Part shown: one piece after another, positions 20,397-30,800 of the stretch
Layout of the letters: each line of letters starts with the position of its first letter
Numbering within the stretch: the stretch's first letter is position 1
NCBI GenBank assembly: GCA_963555705.1
Contig: OY743187.1
Location: 9,438,133 to 9,502,132 of the forward strand
Direction: 5' to 3'
DNA from: Ligustrum vulgare
Lineage: Eukaryota > Streptophyta > Magnoliopsida > Lamiales > Oleaceae
Length of the DNA: 64,000 bases
Program-made: the position numbers and the translations under genes
Notes under the pieces: model-generated
What the model was told of the DNA's origin: nothing
Seen by the model: only the letters and a program-made list of their open reading frames with translations
Database searches by the model: none

Positions 20397-23253
20397 TTAA
20401 ATTTTGAAATAATTCGAAGAATATACAACATGCAAAATGGCCAAAGCAAATACAAAAGAGGATAATTGAGGAGGGACATCTTCTGAAGAGTTCCTGCCAA
20501 GTACATCCAAAGGATCTGGGGGATCGTCAAGGGAATCGCCCTTATCTGCATCTTGAGGTTCGGGGTACAGGACTTTGATGGAGGATAGGTCCAGAGTTGG
20601 GAAAGCTTCCTTCACGTCCCCCAAAGCCATCCTGGCCCCTATATTCCCAAAGACCCTCTGCATGGCCTCATACTCTGGCATCTCTTCAAAAGTGTCTTTA
20701 AAATTCTGGATTGCTTCAGACACCTTGGCACTCAGAGCTTTCTCCACTCGTGTCATAACGTTCTGCTCCAGAACCTCCGTAATCCTAGATTGCATATGCC
20801 GTTCCAGAGAGGCAAGGTCCTCCTTCACCTTTTTTCGAGCTTCCACCTCTCTCCCCAATTTCTCGGTGGTTGCTGCCACCTCAGCCTCCAGCTTAGCCTT
20901 GGCTGCATTCAGGGCCTCGGAAGTTATGGACTGAGCCCGGTTGGAGTCATCCAATTTCTTACAGAGGGACACCACGTCTGCCTCGGAAGCATGAAGATCG
21001 TGTTTTAACTTTTCATTGTCTTCCTGAAGGCTCTTGGCTGTCACCCTATCTTCCGAAGAGGCCTTGCGAGCGATGGACAGATGCTCCTTGAGGTCCTTAA
21101 TCTCCTTCAGCTTATTGTCCGCGTGATGGAGTGTAGTCTCAGCGTTCTTCTTGTCCCGCTGCACCTCCATCACTGAAGATTCCACCTCGTCAATAAGGGC
21201 CAATGCTTTAGCATTCATAGCTTTGGAAGCAAGTAGCTTCCGGGATGGAGTGGCACTGGAAGAGAATGCAGACCAACCCTCTGTCCAAAATTGCTCGGTG
21301 ACCAAGGCAGCCCTGGCAGGACGAGAGTTAGGGGAATCAACAAGGAAGGACTGAAAGTAACATCACTGGGGAGAACACTGACTTTAATCTGCTTGAGCTC
21401 TTCTACCCCTACAGGTGTCACTTTGAAAGCTAAGTCTGGGATAGACACTGAAGGCTCGTCCTCCGAGTCTTGAGTCTCTGGTGGCGGAAGTGCGGAGGTG
21501 GTTTCCTTGCCCCTCTTGAGCCTCTTCAAAGGGGCGGGATCCTCCTCGGATATGTGCTCAGAGATATCCTCGGATAGGGGAGATGGCACAGAGACATTCT
21601 TAGACTCCCTCTCCCTCTTGGAGCCGCCCCTATTTGACCTCTTTCCTTTTCCCGTTATTGTAACCCTCCTTGGTTCAGCTTCTTTTTCCAAGTTAGGTTG
21701 TTGGGGGCCCACCGGCAACAAACTGGGTGGTGGCAGTAATGCGAGGAGAGGACCTTCCAGTAGGGCAGTGGACATTTCAGATACCTCCTTCGCGCACCCC
21801 TACTTGCAGGTTAGCAAGCACTGCTTTTTGCCTCCTTTCAATCTCGCTGCCGTGGCAAAGGGCAGGAGAGATCTTTTTGGCCATAAGACCCTTCAAGAAA
21901 ATCTTCGGAAAGTCCTTGGAACCTAGCAAGAAAAGAAGGAGAATATGGCTATGAACGGTCGAGGCATAAAATATGGAGGCAGTAAGGAAACAAACTTACT
22001 CATAACTCGCATAAGGCCGTGCTTAACAAAGAGTTTATTTTGTTGGATGACCCCATGAAAAGTGCCCTTATAGGCAAACAAGCGCCTCACTTCCGCTAAG
22101 TCCGCTTCGGAGAGGAGGCAAGCAAAAGTGTCCCCTGCCATAAACCAATAACGTGTGAAAAACAAGTAAAGAAAGATGAACAGAAAATAATAAGTGAATG
22201 ACGCACAACACGTAAGGACGCGAAAGCAAATACAAGACTCACTAGGTGGGGAAAGAGTTCGGGGAACGGTGATTTTCGGACTAGGGTCCACAGGTGAGCT
22301 CTGCCACTCCCCCACAACCCAGAACCATTGATTCCTCCAGTTCTTTATCGAAGTGGGATGACCAGTACTAATAGAAGGATATGAGCCTCTAGGAGACAAG
22401 TAGTACCAGTCCTTGACATCCTACCTCACATCCTTCTCCCTTCTAACGGATTTCTTCAAGGTATATAAGGTATGGATGATGTGCAGTGAGATGGGGTAGT
22501 CAGGATTGACCTCCTGCCACACCAGCCAAGTGCCCACCGCCTGCGTCCAGAAATTTGGGGCCAACTGGTAGGGGCATAAGTTGTAACTCCTAAGTAGTGC
22601 CCTGAAAAAGGGGTGCATGGGTAGCCTCATCCCGCAGGATAGAGCATCATAACATACGGCCACCTGACTGGGGGAGGGCTACATGGTCGGCAAGAAGGTG
22701 TAGGGTGCACTAATCGAACCCCTTTTGACATCCTGAATTTCGCCGAAGCTCCAGCCAAATCAACCCCCCGAATTTCCTTGGCAATCTCGCTGCTTTCCCA
22801 AGATTCTGGGTTTGGATCAGGGTCTACATGATACCCTGACATTTTATTTACCAGGTCTACCCAACCTTCAACCTGAGCCATTTCCTCCTCAGAAAGCCCT
22901 AGCTCTTCCCTATGTGCCCTAAATGGGGCCCTAATAATTAAGCCGAGGTCCTGGTGACCGGAAGAAGAGCCCACTGCCTCTCCTCTTTCCAAATCTCTGT
23001 CCCGCTTGCTCGGAAGCTCTTGCAAAGAAGCCTCATCCTCGGATGATAGATGAGCCATGTAGCTCTGGTCATTTTCTTCTTCACTGTCAGAATCATCCAA
23101 ATAAATTATACCACTACATTTCCTATTCCTCCTCTTAATCTGCTCCCTAAAGAAGTGGGAACTAAAAACCGACAAAGACAATGGGCAGAAACCTCTGATA
23201 GGAATCGTCATTGCCAACAGTTCCTGTGAACCCATTCCCCCAACTCTTTCCAT
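20397..23253 (-). pseudogene. Antisense extra gene of Tat element (Transposase_28-like), spliced
   Basis: On the strand opposite to gag-pol, an extra gene lies between integrase and 3' LTR. The 5' part is acidic (DDSDSEEENDQ, about 23100). Next is a domain with MRLPMHPFFRALLRSYNLCP and DWYYLSPRG ... KNWRNQWFWVVGEW (22630-22290), resembling the plant-specific family labelled 'putative gypsy type transposon' (Transposase_28). Two credible introns follow: 22242-22135 (GTGAGT...GGCAG) and 21999-21923 (GTAAGT...GCTAG). The 3' part (21305-20400) is a coiled coil rich in Lys/Glu/Ala with a D-P-P-D-P-L tail. Frame changes near 22680, 21780 and 21300 show decay. Such antisense ORFs are known in Tat/Retand elements; their function is unknown. 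Confidence 0.75.
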
Positions 23254-24129
23254 TTATTCTTAAAAATGGGCCAGAATCACCAAAAGGAAAACACAATTTC
23301 AAACCCACACTTGAAGATTAGAAATGAAAAAGTTTTCTTTGCACTTACAAAGGAAAAGAAATTTACCTTAAAAAATGGACGTTCAAGATTGTATACTCGG
23401 AGCGAAGAACGTGCTAATGGAGAGTGTAGAACGATAGGGACGAATTGCTGGGTAAAAAACCCTTGAAGAGATATTGAAAGACTTGCAATAATGGAAGAGG
23501 CGCTGCAACTTCTTGCGGAAATGCTGCTGCAAAAATTCTAAGAATACGGTAAAGGAGAAACAATGAGAAGAAGAAGGCTTTATAGGGAACTCAATAAGCC
23601 AAAACTCTTGGTATTTGAGCCGCATAATTAACACGGGTAACCAACGTCTCTTGGGAGATGGATTAATCAAAGCGCCAACTGTTAAAAGAAGGGAGAAAAT
23701 CGTTCAGTTACCATAGTGGGCGCCACGCGCGGAGAGATGTCACCTCTCATTCATTTCCTGCTTCTTGAGAACCGATATTAGTAGCCCCCTTTATATATTA
23801 AATATGCCGCCTAAGAGACATGCTAGTATAATTACAACTTTTACTTGAGAAGTAAAATGGGAATAGAAGGTCGGCCTTACCTTGAATCCGAGCTCCCCCT
23901 AAGGAATGTCATTCCGAGCCTTAAGCTTGCAGCGTCATATGATAATTCCCAGCTAACAGATGGCAGAATAATTATAAAATATATTGGATGTAACAGATAG
24001 CAAAGTTTGGGCAAGACCGCAATCCCATAACTGCATAATTACAGAATGCTATCAGAACAAAGTTAGTGCTTCAAACATATAACAAATCCTATCAGCCCAT
24101 GAATGACCACATCGAATTTGAGGGACTAG
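23254..24129. other. Region between antisense gene and 3' LTR
   Basis: No coding signal on either strand. It would hold the promoter and 5' UTR of the antisense gene. It ends TTTGAGGGACTAG next to the LTR, a weak purine-rich tract that probably served as polypurine tract. Confidence 0.5.
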
Positions 24130-24580
24130 TGTTGAGACCAAGCCTAAAAAGGAGTGCAGTGATCCGCCAGCGAAGGTCCAATAGAGGCCCAATAGACCTC
24201 GGCCCATGGCTAAAGCTTAGGATATCTTCTTGAGTCAATTGTCGAGATGGGACAACACGTGAACTTCTTTAGCCGAACTGGTTTATGACTAGCCGAAGTG
24301 TTTTATGTTTAGACGGAGGGCCTCCTTAATAACAGCTCGGATGAGTGATGAGACAACGGATGAAGTCAGAGATGTGACACCGTCTTTATCAAAAAGTGGT
24401 AGGCGCCCATCTCCTACTAAACGTAGCAATGATTACTATCAAAAAGTAAGATCCGCTTTCTCCAAAAGCTAGGGTAAATACACGTGTAAAGTATAACACA
24501 AGTCACAATCTAAGATAATTACACATTCTATAAATAGAGTACACTTGCCTTCAAGAAAATGGTTAGCAACCTGATACTCT
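24130..24580 (+). repeat. Truncated 3' LTR of the Tat-type gypsy element
   Basis: It starts TGTTGAGACC and matches 6933 onward to about 7380 (ACCTGATACTCT), then similarity stops abruptly; about 220 bp of LTR end are missing. The following sequence is not viral, so the deletion also removed the far target flank. Confidence 0.88.
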
Positions 24581-25676
24581 AAGGAAAAGGTTGAAATGAG
24601 GACGTAAATACCAAATTTGAAATGATAAGGATGATTTTCAGAATGAGGACAAACGATACCCCTCTGATATTTTTTCTTTTTAAAGAAAGGAGGCTTTAAT
24701 GTGTAGGGATAGAGAACCGTAGAATCAGTACAAATATCGAAATAGACATTAGACACCGATACAACAAACCACACTACAAATACTCATCCCCTAAAGTTTT
24801 ATCTAATATATTCCCCTCCACCGACCTTTTATGAAGAAGTTGATCGAATTTAATTTTTAAGTTTATTTTGTCTCCGATCGTCCTGTTTTTGCTGATTTTG
24901 TGGTAAGATCTGCTGCTGCTTAACTTTTGATGTATTGTTTTATTCAATGTACGAAAAAATAGTCGATTCAACGTTTTCCGGATGGTTAATTGTAGCAATC
25001 GTGACGTGACGATCGTTGTGGTATTATGTTAATTTTTTCCGTGGATTATTAGTTTGATTCATTTCCAGTAGTTTTATTGGGTTTTTCTGTATATTATGAT
25101 ATGGTCTTTTGTATTGGATTTTTATAGGTGCCGGAATAAGTTTTGATACATGTTGATTTTGATTACTAATTGCGCTACATATTCTTTTTATTTTTTTGGC
25201 TGTTGATGTGCTTCATTAAGATTTTATTTTTCATTCCCATGTTATTATTATTTTTTTCCAAAAAATCTATGTTTTTCATCCATACAAGAAAAAATCTGTC
25301 TGCAAGAGTGCAAGTATGTTTACTTCGGCGAATTTTACTAAAAGTACTATCTTTTATATATTTATTGCTTTTTTTCTTTTTTGATGTCCGTGATTTGCAA
25401 GGCTAAAGCTAAGTGTTTCTTTCTTGCATATGAAAAGTTTGAGCTTCGCGAGTTCAGTTTTGTCTCGATATTTCAATTTTGATTTGTTTCCAGCCTCTGC
25501 TTGTAGAACAGATCATCCTTGATTCTTGAGCAGCATCGTCCATGACCTCTTTTACCAGTTTTGGATGAATGGTTCTTTTTTTCCCATCATTCTTTGGTTT
25601 CTTATTCTTGTTTGGGTTATTGACTATTCTGAACAGCTGATGAAGTGTTGAGCGGGCGTGATTTGCATGGGTGACG
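24581..25676 (+). promoter_or_regulatory. Upstream/5' UTR region of the kinase gene
   Basis: Just over 1 kb separates the truncated LTR from the kinase start codon. It is T-rich with several short upstream ATGs and possible 5' UTR introns, but I cannot fix a transcription start. Short frames on either strand here show no protein similarity. Confidence 0.4.
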
Positions 25677-27763
25677 ATGCCAGAGTTGCGAAGCGGTGCA
25701 CGGAGATCAAAACGACTTAGTGATCTTCAGCCTGCCCCTCAACACCCTGATCACGAAGAAAATCTTGTGGCACCCACTCAGAACAGACCCAGACGAAGAG
25801 GAAGAGGGAGAGGTAATGCAGTGGCTGTAGGGAAAGGGCCTTTAACAGTGACACCCTCTAGGCCAACAACTGCTGGAAGAGGCAGGGGAGCTAGATTTAT
25901 AGATTTAGACCTGGAGCCTCATCGTGAGGTTCTTCCTCAAGCTGTTGCCTTTGGGGCTGGGGAACCAGTTTTTAATAAAATAGAAGGAATTGTAGATAAG
26001 GAAATTGCCATGAATGGTGGGAGTGCAGATAAAATAATGGGAGTTGAAGAAGAAGCAAGTACAACTCCTGTACCTGAAAGGGTAATTTTGTGCCTTATTC
26101 TTTTCTGATTTTGTACTGTCTCTCTTTCTGGAAATATCTTTAGTATACTCATGAATGGATGGGTGGCGAAAATCTTTGAATTTTCTCATTTCAATTGGTT
26201 CATTTATTGCCTATTTATGATCTTCTTGACCTTTAATACCCTCAGTTTGAGTTCCTATATTAGTCTTATTATGTCATTGGTGCAGATACAAGTGGGTGGT
26301 TCTCCCATGTATAAGACAGAAAGGAAGTTAGGAAAGGGTGGTTTTGGTCAAGTTTATGTTGGTCGAAGGGTAAATGGTGGCACTGAAAGAACAGGAGCGG
26401 ATGCAATTGAGGTATCTTACTGCATTCTATCATGGCATTTTAGTTATCTGCAATTTATATCATTTTCTGAATTATATGGAATTTTGTTATTATGTAGGTT
26501 GCATTGAAGCTTGAGCACCGAAATAGTAAGGGTTGCAATTATGGCCCTCCATATGAATGGCAGGTGTACAAGTAAGCACCACATGTTTAATTTGAGGATC
26601 TTCTCACTTTCTTCCTGTTTAAAACTTTCACAACTTGGTATTTGTCTTATTTGATGTTTTATTGAAAAGTAACCTGAACGGATGTTATGGAATACCGTCG
26701 GTTCACTACAAGGGTCGTCAAGGAGATTTTTACATCCTGGTGAGTTTTGATTTTTGCCTTTTGTATGGAGATTTTTATTGTTATATCTAATGGAGATACT
26801 GTTTCAGGTCATGGACATGCTTGGACCGAGTCTTTGGGATGTCTGGAATTCTTTAGGCCAGTCGTAAGATATAGCATCTCCTTCTATCTCACACGCGCAC
26901 AGATAGACCATCTTTAGGGTGCAATTGTAAAATATCCGTCATTGTATTTTACTTTCCTTGTTTAACGGTGAGCACTGAAACAGGATGTCTCACGGTATGG
27001 TTGCTTGTGTTGCTGTGGAGGCTATATCAATTCTTGAAAAGCTTCACATGAAAGGGTAAACCATTGTGATCTCTGATTTCTGTCTACTGTATTCCTTTTT
27101 TTTTTGACAAAGATGTCATTAATCTTTGGAATCTTCTTGCCTCCTTTGTTTTGTTTTTCGCTTTCACTTTGAATTATTTATCGTCCATACTTCACTCTGT
27201 TACTTGCCTAGTTTTGTGCATGGAGATGTGAAGCCAGAGAATTTTCTACTTGGTCAACCTGGAACTGCTGATGAGAAAAAGCTATATCTCATTGATCTTG
27301 GTTTGGGTATGATGATACTGCTGTTTTTTACTCTCTTATTTGTATCACTAATGGCTAACCAGGACTGATGACCACCAGGCATTTTGAAATGCAGTATAGT
27401 AAACGATGATGCTCGGACTTTCCAAAAATGAAGTACCCTATGGAATGAATCTTTGGTTTTGCACTCGGATATGGCAGCAAGAAATTCACCACTTGAAATC
27501 AATTTAAATTTATTTCTATAATTTTTTAAAATAATATTGATTTTTTTTTTTTTTCCCTTTAATTTTTCTGGTGAAATTCTTGCTTCTTATATTATGAATT
27601 TTAGACATTTAACTTCATTTTAAATTGTGTTTTCTTGAAATTGGAATTTTATCATTTTATGAAACATTTGTATTGTAGTAATTTATTATTTTTATTTAAT
27701 AGTATGGTTATTTGTTTTAATTTAACCATTTTCTCTTTGTTATTTTGACACTACTCTGCCATT

Positions 27764-27807
<44 letters not shown>

Positions 27808-30800
27808 CGTATGCCATACCCGTATCTGAAATTAAGATCCTTTTTCACCATATCATCATATCTTAATTTTAAAATGAGAAGACTCCTAGATATGTACCTG
27901 TATCCTACACCCGCGCCCGAGTCCGAGCAACATAAATAGTAAAATTGCAATACGTTGTCCATTCCCCCCCCCCCCCCTCCCTTTTTTGGCATATTTGCAG
28001 CTGATATCTTCTCCTTCCCTTGATTGTTCTTTTTTTTTTTCTATTTCCCTTTTGGTTAATGGAGTTTGCTACTGTGCTAATGTGTTGATGAGCAGCATCC
28101 CGGTGGAAAGATGCATCTTCTGCTCAGCATGTTGAATATGATCAGAGGCCTGACATATTCAGGTTGGTGAAACTAGTTTGTTTACTGTTTGAAGTTGACT
28201 AGACATGCATTAATAAACTCCATATACAGGGGCACAGTAAGGTATGCAAGTGTGCATGCACATTTGGGTCGTACTGGGAGTAGGAGGGACGATCTTGAGT
28301 CACTGGCATACACACTGATATTTCTCATTAAGGGAAGGTTACCGTGGCAAGGGTATCAGGTGATTTGATAGTATTGCTTGTATAACATGTCAGGAATTAT
28401 AGTAACTTCATAACTTTTTTAACCATTTCTTCATTCGGTTTTGGATGATGACAGGGTGACAACAAGAGTTTTTTAGTTTCTAAGAAGAAAATGTCTACTT
28501 CATCAGAGTTGATGTGCTGCTTTTGCCCTGCTCCATTCAAACGGTTTCTTGAGGCTGTTACTAATATGAACTTTGACGAGGAACCAAATTATTCTAAGTT
28601 GATATCATTATTCGAGGGTCTTATAGAACCATGCACATCATTAAGACCAATAAGAATTGATGGAGCTCTAAAGGTTATACATACAATATACTCTTTGGTG
28701 TAAAATTTTTATAGGTGAATGTCCCTATGTCCAAAAACCTTTATACGTTTAACTTGTCATCTGTCGTACGAGCAGGTTGGCCAGAAGCGTGGAAGGTTGC
28801 CGATTAATTTAGAAGATGACGAACAACCAAAGAAGAAAGTGCGACTAGGTAGTCCAGCTACCCAGTGGATTTCGGTGTATAATGCTCGCCGTCCTATGAA
28901 ACAAAGGTAATGTTGATACGTGTTTGTTTGGCGTGATATTCTTGTGATGTTTTACGCGTGTCATTATAATTTAGCAGCCAGTGTGGATTTACTTTTCTTT
29001 GCTCTATGTTTGATTGTTAGTTGTTTCTTTTCATGGATTGTGGATAACTTATGGAAACAACTTCCTGTACCAATTCACTAAGGGTGCGTTTGAAATCAAA
29101 CATTTTCCAGGGAAAAGGAAATAATTGTACCACTTTCTTCAAATGTGTGTGTTTGATTGTCACCATTTCTAGGCAATTTCCATTTCCAGCTTTCTCTCTC
29201 ATGCGCGAGTTTTCCTTGATTTTAAGGAAATCATTTTCCCAGGTAGATCGGATAATTTATTTTCCAGGTAAAATCGCGTACCATTTTCGTCGCGTTTGAT
29301 CCTTTTTATTGTTGTTAATTGATTTATTTTTTTTTTTCCAAAAATTAATATTATTATTATCAAGTACGAATGTGTGAAAAAATAAAAAAAATATATTTTT
29401 TTTACTACAAAAGCTAAATTTTGCTTTATTTGCCATGAAAAATAATGTCAATCAAACAACAAAAGTTAGAAAATTCCTCATTTTTTCTACCTAGAAAATT
29501 AAACCAATCAAACACATTAAACTTCCAATTCCCCGGAATTCAATTCCTTAGAATTCATTTTTTTAACCCAAATTCCACTCTCGCTATCAAACGCAGCCTA
29601 ATTCTAAATAGGAAAAGTGCCATATTTGCACTTGGATCACATGAATACTTGCGGAATCTTTCATTACCTTATTGCATTTTGTTTCTTTTTTTCTTGTCTG
29701 TTTTGGTTGGAAATCAGAGCACATCCACATGCCTTTTTGGGGTTTTCTCTCAATTCCCCCTCCCATTCCCTTTTATCTTCTTTGATTGTTGATGTCCAAA
29801 ATTTTGTATCTTCAAGTTTATCCATTCTGTTTGGTCCTCTTCTTAGATGAATGAAATTTATCAATGCTGTGCAAGAGGACAGTGTTAGGGGTTGGCTGGA
29901 AAATCCATGTGCAATGCCAAGATTAATGAAATTTATCAAGGCTGTGCAAGAAGACAGTTTTTGGGCTGGCAGGAAAATCTATGTGCAATACCGTAATAAT
30001 TAATATATAAATTGAACCTAATTTATGATTCCTCCTTGATTGACCTTTTTACGTTCACTTTCTTTTCTGCATACTGCTTTACTCTCCACACAAATGTTAT
30101 CTCTAATTGTTACGGGACCTTGTCTTAGTGTTTATAATCAGCATTTGGAGATCGGTGGGTGTGGAATCTTCCAAAATATTTCTCAAGGATTTTTCTATGT
30201 GCTTGCACGATGTCAGTGAGCATGTAGGTGGTGCATGGTTTTTCTGTGTTTAAGTCAATGAAATGTTATCTCTAATTGTTACGGGACCTTGTCTTAGTGA
30301 TTTAATTGGCGAGATTGGTTGGTGTGGAATCTTCCAAAATCTCTCTCAAGGATTTTTCTATGTGCTTGCACAATGTCAGTGAGTATGTAGGTGGTTCATG
30401 GTTTTTCTGTGTTTAAGTCAATGTGCGCAGCAGATGTGCATACACATTCAAATACTGTACAGTCTGTATTTAGCATTTTCTGTACACCAGTTGACATGGA
30501 ATTTTACAAAATATTGCACAGCGATGTGGCTGTGTGTTAAATGTGTGGGTGGGCACGTTGGCTGCTCACATGGTTTTTTCTGTGTTAATATGCCCATGAG
30601 CTGCATATGTTTATGCAATATCAAATATTCTTAGATTCTATACAACGAATGTGAGAAACTGCATTTTAGGTTAAAGGAGGAAAACCAACTCAAGCTGTCA
30701 TCTAATAAAATATTTTACTAATTGTTGTGTTTGCTTTTCCTGTTTTGTGCATGTATTCCTGCTCAATTACCCCTGCTCAATTGAATTATCTTCCGACAGA

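Larger units (their letters stand above)
6933..24580 (+). mobile_element. Tat-lineage Ty3/gypsy LTR retrotransposon, with nested insertions
   Basis: The element starts with a 669-bp LTR (TGTTGAG...TCAACA) and a primer-binding site. Then come gag, protease, RT, RNase H, a second (archaeal-type) RNase H, integrase, an antisense spliced gene and a partial 3' LTR. A second RNase H and antisense ORFs before the 3' LTR are known traits of the Tat/Ogre/Retand lineage. Two younger elements sit in gag: an LTR element at 8942-14421 and a hAT-type MITE at 14840-15495. Without them it would be about 11.5 kb. Many stops show it is dead. The target-site duplication cannot be checked because the 3' end is deleted. 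Confidence 0.88.

Noticed and set aside
24469..24998. Minus-strand frames upstream of the kinase gene as a divergent gene
   Set aside because: The first overlaps the truncated LTR and the second lies in the probable 5' region of the kinase gene; neither has a recognisable domain.
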